From Pachyseris speciosa (lineage: Eukaryota; Cnidaria; Anthozoa; Scleractinia; Pachyseridae): 64,000 nucleotides of DNA. How positions within the stretch are numbered: position 1 is the first letter of the stretch; each line of letters starts with the position of its first letter. Shown piece by piece: positions 10,551 to 23,377 of this stretch. Under the pieces are notes generated by a model that was not told the DNA's origin, made no database searches, and was given only the letters and a program-made list of their open reading frames with translations. The stretch lies in assembly GCA_016490735.1 (NCBI GenBank), contig JAEMWC010000157.1, positions 1,027,501 to 1,091,500 of the forward strand. Reading direction: 5' to 3'. The position numbers and the translations under genes were made by a program.

Positions 10551-11438
10551 ATTGTTAGTCAAATTGCAGTCAAATTTACAGTCTTCACAGCCAATAACAT
10601 CAGTTATTAGTTATGACGTACAGGTATCATGATTATAGCACACAAGCGAGTACCCCCTCTCCCAGGATCCCTCTATCCCTACACTCAAAATTGCTACAAT
10701 TTGCATCGCCAAATGTATGTCCACTTCCTAGCTTCTACTGCCTACCAAGCCTCTACCGGACGCGAAAGCTACTCGGAGTTTTGTTTGCCGTCGAATTCAT
10801 AGTCAAGCAACGTTTATGGAAGGCAGTTAAGGCGCTTGCAAGTATTTCATCGCAAAGTGCGTTCTGGGCCTTCTAATAATCACAGCAGTTCGGGCACCCA
10901 GTGTGCCGTGGACAAAACACAATTTTTGAACCTGTGCCCGGGCCCTTGTTCTCGGTTATCAAGTGTGAACACAGCCAAACATACGTTTTTCCAAAATGGT
11001 CAAGTGTACTCAGGTTCAGTGCGTAAAACTTGATATCTACCAGATTTTCGTGCCGACCAACTCTGTCTTTTGCCAACGTCTGCTCCGCAACAACCTGTTT
11101 GAAGTCCCCTAATTGATAAGATTTAGTCAGAATATGTGATTATTTTTTACTAGGTGTACTCTAAGAACGTCATCTTTCGTCCCTGATTTCTAATTTTCCG
11201 AACTCAAATTTAAATCTTTCTAGTAATCAAGGAAGGTGATTCGTTAGTCTGAAAACCACGTCACCCCAGTGTGCTCCGACTTTCTTTGGCTTTTATTACA
11301 GAATTTTACCATTGCAATGCAGTATCGCCCCATTTATGAGCATAAATACTCTTGGTATACTATTTATAACGCCTCAATTGATTGATGTTCTGCTCTCATG
11401 CACGTTAAATAAATAATCTCAACGTAGGCGGATATAGA
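10551..11438. other. No gene recognised
   Basis: Short overlapping open frames on both strands only; no domain or splice support. Confidence 0.45.
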
Positions 11439-12397
11439 CCGTGTCAGATTTTTACTGCTTCCGTTACAGAAACCGGAAGTAGTTGACTTTGATACCTCGA
11501 ATTCTATTATCAGTTCTTAGTTACCGAAGCTGCCTAGTGACTGAAGTCATGGACAGTCATCCTTTCGTATAAGATTCTGAACAACATCTTGTAACACAGT
11601 ATTTTTGTGAAGGAAAGAAGGTATTTTTTATTGTAATCGATCTTTTCGATTCTGGAGGAAAAGATGCAAAATTTCAGTTTTCCTCACCGTGTCAGATTTT
11701 ATTGCTTCCGTTACAGAAACCGGAAGTAGTTGACTTTGATACCTCGAATTCTATTATCAGTTCTTAGTTACCGAAGCTGCCTAGTGACTGAAGTCATGGA
11801 CAGTCATCCTTTCGTATAAGATTCTGAAAAACATCTTGTAACACAGTATTTTTGTGAAGGAAAGAAGGTATTTTTTATTGTAATCGATCTTTTCCATTCT
11901 GGAAGAAAAGATGCAAAATTTCAGTTTTCCTCACCGTGTCAGATTTTATTGCTTCCGTTACAGAAACCGGAAGTAGTTGACTTTGATACCTCGAATTCTA
12001 TTATCAGTTCTTAGTTACCGAAGCTGCCTAGTGACTGAAGTCATGGACAGTCATCCTTTCGTATAAGATTCTGAAAAACATCTTGTAACACAGTATTTTT
12101 GTGAAGGAAAGAAGGTATTTTTTATTGTAATCGATCTTTTCCATTCTGGAAGAAAAGATGCAAAATTTCAGTTTTCCTCACCGTGTCAGATTTTATTGCT
12201 TCCGTTACAGAAACCGGAAGTAGTTGACTTTGATACCTCGAATTCTATTATCAGTTCTTAGTTACCGAAGCTGCCTAGTGACTGAAGTCATGGACAGTCA
12301 TCCTTTCGTATAAGATTCTGAACAACATCTTGTAACACAGTATTTTTGTGAAGGAAAGAAGGTATTTTTTATTGTAATAGATCTTTTCCATTCTGGT
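11439..12397. repeat. Tandem satellite, four copies of a 247-bp unit
   Basis: Copies start at 11,439, 11,686, 11,933 and 12,180 with ACCGTGTCAGATTTT and are almost identical; the fourth is cut after CATTCTGG near 12,397. Each contains AACCGGAAGTAGTTGACTTT and GTAATCGATCTTTTC. Confidence 0.95.
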
Positions 12398-13563
12398 CAC
12401 TAAACCAGTCTCTTCAGCTCTCCGATGGCGTAAAAAGACTGTAATTCGCACCTGGACTGGACTCCTCATCTCCATTATTGAGAGCAGTTACCACCAGTAT
12501 CTCTTGCCAAAATTATTTTGTCATTTCCTTTGGAGATTCAAGCGTTTATAGGCGATTACATCGATACTGGATCATTAAAAAGAAATTCACTTGTCATTTC
12601 AATCAATGTTGAAATAAAGAAATCCATCAAATTATTCTGAGCATAAAACGTCAACAAAAAACTACCCCTCCTTAAAGGGCGTGCCATGGCCGGCGAACGT
12701 TGTGAGCCGAATATTGACGTAATATGAGAAAAGATACGCAGGCTCTTGATGTCTTTGCAAGATGTTTGAACAATCTTCGGTTTTCTTCGGAAATGGTGGA
12801 ATTATTGGGTCGTACGTACTCAGCGGAGCACATGTAAGGCTAATTGAAAAATTCCGACGCCGAGAGGTCTCTGTGAAATGTTAAAATATGTAAAACTGAT
12901 TCAGGATTCTTGGATAAGCGTTGAAAACATCTTTTTTAGAGACTTCACTGAGATAAGAAGTGACATACACAGAAGAATATCCTTTCAGATATTGTTCTTA
13001 ATCCTCGAAAATGAAACCTATATCCCTGCCTCGTAATGCTCTCTTAATAACCGGATGTTCGTTATGTCATTATGCTCTTACATCTGATCACAAGTATGAC
13101 TGTCCACTGGAGAACGGGGTAACAGGGCTGAATAAATTGCGTTTTCCCCAACTCATGCACGCCATCGATGCCAATAAATAAATACAACATACGGACTTAC
13201 ATATCTCGCGTGTGCACTGTTATTTCTTGGTCGAAACCGTTGCGGAAATTTCATTTCGTTTTTGCATCATTGATGACAAACCCAGCAAATGACAGAAGCC
13301 TGCGTACAAAGTGCCTCGCCATATTTGTCGAATTTTCACCACCTTCTCTCACGGACTTCCCAGCCTTTGTTTGAAAATGATAAAAATGTCGTTCATTGTC
13401 GGTATTTTAGTTTTCTATTTGTAACTTCCAAAAATTAATAAATAGGCCAGATCTGTAACTTGCGTTCCGTCTTTGATTTGTTCTTGTAAATCTTCCCTAA
13501 TTGAAACATTATCTCTACAATTGTTAATTCGGTTTTAATTGTCACTTTTCAGGAATCTTAAAT

Positions 13564-13601
<38 letters not shown>

Positions 13602-14226
13602 TTTAAAGCTGTCTATGGATCGTTTTCCGTCTATTCGTGTTTGATTATTTCAAATGTACAGCATTCGTCCATTTGCAATTTTATCAACCACCTCATGCAT
13701 GCAATTTTTCCCTTTTGGTGGGGGGTTTTATAACAGCATTATGACGAGGAATCTTATTCTGTGAGGCCTTCTCGCCACTTTTCCCTTAGTCTTTTTTCTT
13801 TACAATTATTTTAACGGGTGTATGGTGAAAATAAAATAGCACTGCATAAATCAAAATACAAATTCTGGTTTATTCCGGCTCAATTTGGAAAAGCGGAATA
13901 CTTCTCTCAACACTTTTAATCATAGTTTAGCCTGGATATTTTTAACTGTGATAAGATCGTGCTTGCAATCCTCTGTGAAATCGGCACAATTTCAAAAACG
14001 GGCAAGAAAATTTAAGCATGAAAGCAGGTTACAGTTGTTTCCAGAATTTTGAGAAGCAATAAAACTCGTCAAGGGACGAGGACACACGCCCATATAAACG
14101 TGACGTCAATTCTAATTAGCATTTACCACGCATTGCAAAATCTATGTAATGACCATGAAAGGACTGACAAGCAGTTCTGAAAGCACACCACGCTCTTCTC
14201 AGAAAAACGGATGTTTTAAAATTGCA
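12398..14226. other. No gene recognised; contains an (ATT)n tract
   Basis: Intergenic stretch upstream of gene A. An ATT microsatellite lies at about 13,567-13,603. No recognisable coding exon. Confidence 0.5.
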
Positions 14227-14232
14227 TATAAA
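14227..14232 (+). promoter_or_regulatory. Candidate TATA box of gene A
   Basis: TATAAA (in GCATATAAAGCGG) lies 97 nt before the ATG at 14,324. Initiation 25-30 nt downstream would give a 5' leader of about 65-70 nt. It also argues against translation starting further upstream. Confidence 0.5.
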
Positions 14233-14323
14233 GCGGAGAGGTGTTCTGTTCGGGCAAACTGTTGAAGCACAGTCAAGACTTAAACTGAGTACAAAGAAGT
14301 TGGAGCTTTTGCGGAGAGCTGAT

Positions 14324-14423
14324 ATGTCTCGAAAGAACTGCGTGGAGAGAGGTGTAATGTGCAGTGCTTTACTAGCTATTTTTCTCATTAGTGTGGCTGG
14401 CAGCGTGGTCATCAACCAAGGAG
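14324..14423 (+). CDS. Gene A exon 1: signal peptide
   Basis: 33 codons plus one base. A short charged start (MSRKNCVERG) is followed by a hydrophobic core (ALLAIFLISVAG). Donor is AG|GTGAGT. This ATG is chosen because it follows the TATA box at a sensible distance. Confidence 0.55.
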
Positions 14424-15508
14424 GTGAGTAACGATCGCCCCAGTGAAGCTTCTGTAGTCGCGGTCCAGTGGTATAACATTAAATTCTTGTATTCAAATTT
14501 CGTTTTAAATATCTCATGCAATATCGAGCTCACAGGCAAAAAGAATTAAAGTGAACGAGGAGAGATCACAACTCTTTCGGGCCTCTTCAATCTCGTGTTC
14601 ACTCTTTTGACAAAACGGAATGTTCGTCGCCAGGTTAAATTGTGGGGGAAGGGGGCAGGAGGGTGGGAACCCGGGGGAGCCGGGGTAGGGGAGGAGGGAG
14701 GGAAATAAAAGAAATACTATATCAGAACGCCGGAGAGGGATTTTGGACTGGTTTAGGCCCAACCTTGCCGTTTGATCACTCTGAATTACAATTTCGAAAC
14801 ACCTGTGTATATTTAAACAAGGCGGGACTTATTTTCCTCTTTAAAAGAAGGTTCGCCGTCTTAATACTGTTCAAAGAATACTCATGCATGCAGATTCGAT
14901 CTTACAATTACATCGTCCGATCCAAAATTGTACTCTTGTGTTTTTTGCTATACTACATCTACAGAAGAAAGTTTGATAATGACTCCTCCCTTATAATCTA
15001 CCACTCAATATAAGCACTCCTCACTCATTATCATTCAAGACATCGCAACGCTGTCCAAATATGGTCATATAGTGCACTCGATAAATACACCATTTTGCTA
15101 ATGATCAGTTCCTGGTGAATTGTGGGTAGATCCAGTCGTTTGTGGGGGCAAACGGTCAAAATTAAAATTTCAAACAGCGTCCTAAAATGGCCGTTTGCCC
15201 CCACAAAGGACTGGATCTACCCACAACTCACCAGGAACTGATCATTAGCAAAATGGTGTATTATTCGTCGTGCGTACACAACAGGTATCATGCGGTTTGG
15301 GCAAAAATGGTGGAACGGTTTATTAGCTTGGAACTCAGTGAAGCGTGTCAATCATCTTTTTTTTAAATATTAGTGACATAATTATCCTGCAGCTAAATCT
15401 TGCTAAATATCACCTGACTTTTACGGTTTCTTCGAATAAGTATAGGGCGATATTTCGCGTGGTTTTGTCATAAATGAGAAAAGAAAAGAAAAAAAAAAAG
15501 AAAAAAAA

Positions 15509-15548
<40 letters not shown>

Positions 15549-18500
15549 AAAGAAAAGAAAAGAAAAGAAAAAGAACTGAAGTATTGTCGTATTTCGGTTG
15601 ACTTTTGTTTTCAGCCGTCTCTAACTGGGCATATTTTTGTAATGAACCATGTCGTTACCTTTTGCCACTGATAATGATAATGATAAGGAAATAGAGTTTT
15701 GTTCAACCAATGGCTGCCTTTATCCAAGTGCCGTCCGAACCATCATTCGACTACCGCAGTCAAACGTAGAACATAAGAAGCATCATTCAAAGAAAGATTT
15801 TCTATTTTGCGAGCCAAAAGATGATAAAGTTTGCGTGGGTCTTTGAGTTTAGTAAATCCCTTTACGATTAACAAGTGGACAAAAACCTTGTACCAAGATT
15901 ATTTTCATCGTATCGTACTGTTTTAAATATCTTCTCAAAAAAATCATTTCTAGCAACACCAAACGTCGAAAACGAATGCTGAAGTAATGTATGAAACACT
16001 TGAAAGTACTGGTGAAATGAAACTGATGATGAAATTTTGCCTGTGTTTGCGCAAGTTCTCTAAACTTTGAAATTTATTTTCTTTCGCTCCCATGGGAAAT
16101 TGTTTTCGGTGTTATTTCAGGCAAGAAATGTAAAATCTGGTACCAGATTTTTGTCAACTATAACCTGAAATTGCTCGATTTCCTAGCGCATTTCGTCTTA
16201 ATTTCAATAAATCAATGCGGACGTGACCAGGAAACGTAAGTTTTGAGTTAATCAGTTCTGTTAGACTACAGTTTTGCATTTCTTTTACCTCCATTTATAC
16301 TACTACTACTACTACTGAGCTTTCTTATAAAAAAAGATTCTTATTAGAAAAAGAGAGTGTACTAAAAAAAGGTCTTCCTGAAGTGAAGCGGAGACTGGTC
16401 GGCGCTGTTACTCGGCCGGAAAAGCCGATTGAACGTATTGTGCCTAAAACTTTGTTGGTACATCGCGACATGATTTAGTAAACTCACACAGACTCACAAC
16501 AAACTTATCAGCCCTTAAGATGGGACTTAAGGAGAATTGGAGTGAAATTTTAAGGAGCTTCACGAAAGGATTAAAATGTACAAAAATGTTTTGAAACACT
16601 ACCAGACAGCTGACACCCCACAAGGGCACTGAAGGTTGCTGGGGAACTGTTTTGGTGTCCATCTGCTAATTTTCCACTTCAAATTTCAATTTTAAACCTT
16701 CATTAAATCTTCAATATTTCCTATTTCCCTAAATTCAACAAATCCTTCTAGAAAAATTATTTCTTCCCAAATATGCCCCAAAATCACCAAAAAATTCACA
16801 AAATATCCCACAATACAGCTTCGGGGGATAAGCATAGAGATTTTGCATTGCTTGAAACTCGAACGAGATATTAACGTCAAATCCACGTTAACTCATTCAC
16901 GACGGGCTCTGCAATTTTGGGTCACTGAAGACCCGTGCTCTGAAAACCTGTAACTTTTCCAAATCCCGAACTATGTTTGAAATGAGCAATTATTATTACC
17001 AAATATACTGAGTTTCTGAGACTTTATCACCCCGTAAACCTACTGAAAGTCCCGATTTTCCTTGAATATGACTGTTTATTCTGTTGCAAAACCAAAAACC
17101 GCTCTAGAACAGCACCAAATATAAGCAACTTTGTTTTGAAGTTTTGAAGACAAAAAACCCTCTTCAAGCTAAAAGTCCGCATTGGCAGTAAACTTCGACT
17201 CAACTTCTTGCAATCTGTTCCAATTTGCCTGCTCACTTCCTTAACCCGACCTGGGTAACGCTATTTGATTTCATTTGCTCTCACTGGTCTGACATGTTCG
17301 CTTTGTGACCCAAAGGAATTCTGGGATATCCTTGGATAACTGCCGCGTGTTAGTCCGCCAATTTCCATTTCAAATATTTTTTAGAACTGTGTCAAGCCAC
17401 CCGGTCCTGCTGGAAAAATATTGCAGCGATTGAATTATTTACATGTCATCAAAACTCAATATCAAAACGTTTATTTGTACGCTTTAATAAAAAGTGCAGT
17501 TTTGAGTTTCTGTTTAAAAGTACTAAAGGTCGACGTGCTCCTGACGTCATACGGAAGAACATTCCACAATTTCGGTGCCGCTGCCATAAATTCTCTATCG
17601 CTAAGTGGAGATGAGGTCTTCAGTAATCATGGGTGGCGATAGAAGAAACTTGTCATTAGATCTAAGACTATCTTTAAAATTGGATCTTAAAGTTAGTAAA
17701 TCTGATATATACTTAGGAGCTGTCCCATAGATTGCTTTAAAAGTGATAATTAAAATCTTATAGTCGATTCTGGACCTCACTGGAAGCCAATGTAATTCAC
17801 GTAGTAATGGTGTTATATGGCAATACCGAGATGCACGGTATAGTAATCTTGCCGCCCCATTTTGAACACGCTGTAGCTTAGAACGCTCTTATGACAAGAA
17901 AAGTTTTAAATTTTAATTCAAAATAGTCAACAGTGAGACATTTCTAATTTTTATTCTTTATTTAATTTGTTTTAGCGCAAAATTCAAACCAGCCGATTAT
18001 CAAATACTTCGGCCTCCAGAACGACGAAATTGCCTACATCGGAAGCACGATTAATTTAACTTGCAAAATGGAAAACGCCGACGTAGGAATCTTCTTAAAG
18101 GCTGGTGCCCCTGTGAGAGAAGGACGACGATTTACATATACGTTTGAACCCTATGGCAAAAAAGGGACTCTGGGTAGTCTTGAAATCAAAGACGTCATGG
18201 AGACAGATGAAGGGATTTTTACTTGCTATGCGTATAAAGCTGGATTAGTGGCAACGAAGAATTATACTCTTAAACCAGGTTTGTACTCTCAAGGCCCAAC
18301 CTTGCCGTTTGATCAGTCTGAATTACAATTTCGAAACACTTGTGTATATTTAAACAAGGCGGGACTTATTTTCCTGTTTGAAAGAAGGTTCGCTGTCTTA
18401 ATACTGAAGAATACTCATGCAGATTCGATCTTACAGTTACATCGTCCGATCCAAAATTGCACTCTTGTGTTTTTGCTATACTACATCTACAGAAGAAAGT

Positions 18501-19058
18501 TTGATAATGACTCCTCCCTTAAGCACTCCTCACTCATTATCATTCAAGACATCGCAACGCTGTCCAAATATGATCATATAGTGCACTCGATAAATACACC
18601 ATCTTGCTAATGATCAGTTCCTGGTGAGTTGTGGGTAGATCCAGTCGTTTGTGGGGGCACACGGTCAAAATTAAAATTTCAAACAGCGTCCTAAAATGGC
18701 CGTTTGCCCCCACAAAGGACTGGATCTACCCACAACTCACCAGGAACTGATCATTAGCAAAATGGTGTATTATTCGTCGTGCGTACACAACAGGTATCAT
18801 GCGGTTTGGGCAAAAATGGTGGAACGGTTTATTAGCTTGGAACCCAGTGAAGCGTGTCAATCATCTTTTTTTTTAATATTAGTGACATAATTATCCTGCA
18901 GCTAAATCTTGCTAAATATCACCTGACTTTTACGGTTTCTTCGAATAAGTATAGGGCGCTATTTCGCGTGGTTTTGTCATAGTAAAATATACTACTTTCT
19001 TCACCATTGCTCTCTTTCGGTCTTTTTCTGTGAAAAAAAAAAGAAAAAAAAAGAAAAA

Positions 19059-19110
<52 letters not shown>

Positions 19111-19444
19111 AAAGAAAAGAAAAGAAAAGAAAAGAAAAGAAAAAGAACTGAAGTATTGTCGTATTTCGGTTGACTTTTGTTTTCAGTCGTCTCTACCTGG
19201 GCATACTTTTGTAATGAACCATGTCGTTACCTTTTGCCACTGATAATGATAATGATAAGGAAATAGAGTTTTGTTCAACTAATGGCTGCCTTTATCCAAG
19301 TGCCGTCCGAACCATCATTCGACGACCGCAGTCAAACGTAGAACATAAGAAGCATCATTCAAAGAAAGATTTTCTATTTTGAGAGCCAAAAGATGATAAA
19401 GTTTGCGCGGGTCTTTGAGTTTAGTAAATCCCTTTACGATTAAC

Positions 19445-19526
<82 letters not shown>

Positions 19527-22500
19527 AGAACGTCTAATTTTGGGGCTGAGGCTGAACGTTCTTACTTTTTTTGCGATTTGAGCCTAGAAACGTTCTTAAC
19601 ATGTTCTTAAAGTTGTGTGGTATAGTGTTAAGACGGAATACATCAGAAGTTCGAGTAACAAGTGGACAAAAGCCTTGTACCAAGATTATTTTCATCGTAT
19701 TGCAAACTTCTGTACGACTGTTTTAAATATCTTCTCAAAAAAATCATTTCTAGCAACGCCAAACGTCGAAAACGAATGCTGAAGTAATGTATGAAACACT
19801 TGAAAGTACTGGTCAAATGAAACTGATGATGAAACTTTGCCTGTGTTTCCGCAAGTTCTCTAAACTTTGAAATTTATTTTCTTTCGCTCCCATGGGAAAT
19901 TGTTTTCGGTGTTATTTCAGGCAAGAAATGTAAAAATGACTGTAAAATACTTAAAATTATTCTGGTACCAGGTTTTTGTCAACTATAACCTGAAATTGCT
20001 CGATTTTCTAGCGCATTTCGTCTTAATTTCAATAAATCAATGCGGACGTGACCAGGAAACCTACGTTTTGAGTTAATCAGTTCTGTTAGACTACAGGTTT
20101 GCATTTCTTTTACCTCCATTTATACTACTACTACTACTACTACTACTGAGCGTTCTTATAAAAAAAGATTCTTATTAGAAAAAGAGAATGTACTAAAAAA
20201 AGGCTTTAAGTATTCCTGAAGTGAAGCGGAGACTGGTCGGCGTTGTCTCTGCCAGTTTCTGTTTAAATGCGTTACTTGGCCGGAAAAGCCGATTGAACGT
20301 ATTGTGCCTAAAACTTTGATCGTAGGTCGCGACATGATTTAGTAAACTCACACAGACTCACAACAAATTTATCAGCCCTTAAGATGGGACTTAAGGTGAA
20401 TTGGAGTGAAATTTTAAGGAGCTTCACGAAGGGATTAAAATGTACAAAAATGCTTTGAAGCACCACCAGACAGCTGACACCCCACAAGGGCACTGAAGGT
20501 TGCTGGGGAACTGTTTTGGTGTCCATCTGCTAATTTTCCACTTCAAATTTCAATTTTAAACTTTAATTAAATCTTCAATATTTCCTATTTCCCTAAATTC
20601 AACAAATCCTTCTAGAAAAATTATTTCCTCCCAAATATGCCCCAAAATCACCAAAAAATTCACAAAATACCCCACAATACCGCTTCGTGGGATGAGCATA
20701 GAGATTTTGCATTGCTTGAAACTCGAACGAGATATTAACGTCAAATCCACGTTAATTCATTCACGACGGGCTCTGCAATTTTGGGTCACTGAAGACCCGT
20801 TCTTTGAAAACCTGTAACTTTTCCAAATCCCGAACTATGTTTGAAATGAGCAATTATTATTGCCAAATACTGAGTTTCTGAGACTTTATCACCCCGTAAA
20901 CCTACTGAAAGTCCCGATTTTCCTTGAATATGACTGTTTATTCTGTTGCAAAACGAAAAACCGCTCTAGAACAGCACCAAATATAAGCAACTTTGTTTTG
21001 AAGTTTTGAAGACAAAAAAACCCTCTTCAAGCTAAAAGTCCACATTGGCAGTAAACTTCGACTCAACTTCTTGCAATCTGTTCCAATTTGCCTGCTCACT
21101 TCCTTAACCCGACCTGGGTAACGCTATTTGATTTCATTTGCTCTCACTGGTCTGACATGTTCGCTTTGTGACCCAAAGGAATTCTGGGATATCCTTGGAT
21201 AACTGCCGCGTGTTAGTCCGCCAATTTCCATTTCAAATATTTTTTAGAACCGTGTCAAGCCACCCGGTCCTGCTGGCAAAATATTGCAGCGATTGAATTA
21301 TTTACATGTCATCAAAACTCAATATCAAAACGTTTATTTGTACGCTTTGATAAAAAGTGCAGTTTTGAGTTTCTGTTTAAAAGTACTAAAGGTCGACGTG
21401 CTCCTGACGTCATAGGGAAGAACATTCCACAATTTCGGTGCCGCTGCCATAAATTCTCTATCGCTAAGTGGAGATGAGGTCTTCAGTAATCATGGGTGGC
21501 GATAGAAGAAACTTGTCATTAGATCTAAGACTATATTTAAAATTGGGTCTTAAAGTAACTAAATCTGATATATACTTGGGAGCTGTCCCATAGATTGCTT
21601 TAAAAGTGATAATTAAAATCTTATAGTCGATTCTGGACCTCACTGGAAGCCAATGTAATTCACGTAGTAATGGTGTTATATGGCAATACCGAGGTGCACG
21701 GTATAGTAATCTTGCCGCCCCATTTTGAACACGCTGTAGCTTAGAACGGTCTTATGACAAGAAAAGTTTTAAATTTTAATTTAAAATAGTCAACAGTGAG
21801 ACATTTCTAATTTTTATTCTTTATTTAATTTGTTTTAGCGCAAAATTCAAACCAGCCGATTATCAAATACTTCGGCCTCCAGAACGACGAAATTGCCTAC
21901 ATCGGAAGCACGATTAATTTAACTTGCAAAATGGAAAACGCCGACGTAGGAATCTTCTTAAAGGCTGGTGCCCCTGTGAGAGAAGGACGACGATTTACAT
22001 ATACGTTTGAACCCTATGGAAAAAAAGGGACTCTGGGTAGTCTTGAAATCAAAGACGTCATGGAGACAGATGAAGGGATTTTTACTTGCTATGCGTATAA
22101 AGCTGGATTAGTGGCAACGAAGAATTATACTCTTAAACCAGGTTTGTACTCTCAAGGCCCAACCTTGCCGTTTGATCAGTCTGAATTACAATTTCGAAAC
22201 ACTTGTGTATATTTAAACAAAGCGGGACTTATTTTCCTGTTTGAAAGAAGGTTCGCTGTCTTAATACTGAAGAATACTCATGCAGATTCGATCTTACAGT
22301 TACATCGTCCGATCCAAAATTGCACTCTTGTGTTTTTGCTATACTACATCTACAGAAGAAAGTTTGATAATGACTCCTCCCTTAAGCACTCCTCACTCAT
22401 TATCATTCAAGACATCGCAACGCTGTCCAAATATGATCATATAGTGCACTCGATAAATACACCATCTTGCTAATGATCAGTTCCTGGTGAGTTGTGGGTA

Positions 22501-22924
22501 GATCCAGTCGTTTGTGGGGGCACACGGTCAAAATTAAAATTTCAAACAGCGTCCTAAAATGGCCGTTTGCCCCCACAAAGGACTGGATCTACCCACAACT
22601 CACCAGGAACTGATCATTAGCAAAATGGTGTATTATTCGTCGTGCGTACACAACAGGTATCATGCGGTTTGGGCAAAAATGGTGGAACGGTTTATTAGCT
22701 TGGAACCCAGTGAAGCGTGTCAATCATCTTTTTTTTTAATATTAGTGACATAATTATCCTGCAGCTAAATCTTGCTAAATATCACCTGACTTTTACGGTT
22801 TCTTCGAATAAGTATAGGGCGCTATTTCGCGTGGTTTTGTCATAGTAAAATATACTACTTTCTTCACCATTGCTCTCTTTCGGTCTTTTTCTGTGAAAAA
22901 AAAAAAAGAAAAAAAAAGAAAAAA

Positions 22925-22972
<48 letters not shown>

Positions 22973-23294
22973 AAAGAAAAGAAAAGAAAAAGAACTGAAG
23001 TATTGTCGTATTTCGGTTGACTTTTGTTTTCAGTCGTCTCTACCTGGGCATACTTTTGTAATGAACCATGTCGTTACCTTTTGCCACTGATAATGATAAT
23101 GATAAGGAAATAGAGTTTTGTTCAACTAATGGCTGCCTTTATCCAAGTGCCGTCCGAACCATCATTCGACGACCGCAGTCAAACGTAGAACATAAGAAGC
23201 ATCATTCAAAGAAAGATTTTCTATTTTGAGAGCCAAAAGATGATAAAGTTTGCGCGGGTCTTTGAGTTTAGTAAATCCCTTTACGATTAACACT

Positions 23295-23377
<83 letters not shown>

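Larger units (their letters stand above)
14756..18291. repeat. Tandem unit 1 (about 3.5 kb) carrying Ig exon 1
   Basis: Starts GGCCCAACCTTGCCG at 14,756. It contains, in order, a foldback element, a GAAA tract, the unit body, a LINE relic and the Ig exon. It is about 0.3 kb shorter than units 2 and 3, mainly because it lacks the insertion present at 19,445-19,665. Confidence 0.9.
18293..22154. repeat. Tandem unit 2 (3,863-bp period) carrying Ig exon 2
   Basis: Starts at the same GGCCCAACC motif 14 nt after Ig exon 1 ends. It is nearly identical to unit 3 and carries the TA-rich insertion. Confidence 0.95.

Noticed and set aside
15474..15671. Lysine/arginine-rich frame (also at 22,893-23,090)
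   Set aside because: Reads through the (GAAA)n tract; no splice or domain support.
16444..16886. Minus-strand frames of 72 and 64 codons, repeated in all three units
   Set aside because: They are conserved only because the units are recent duplicates; no start context, domain or splice support.
18068..18610. 180-codon single-exon protein starting MENADVG
   Set aside because: The ATG lies inside the Ig exon after its first Cys, and the frame runs past the good donor into intron sequence; the spliced Ig exon explains it better.
19448..19520. CRISPR-like or origin-like AT repeat
   Set aside because: A plain TA microsatellite; no spacer structure, and the genome is eukaryotic.
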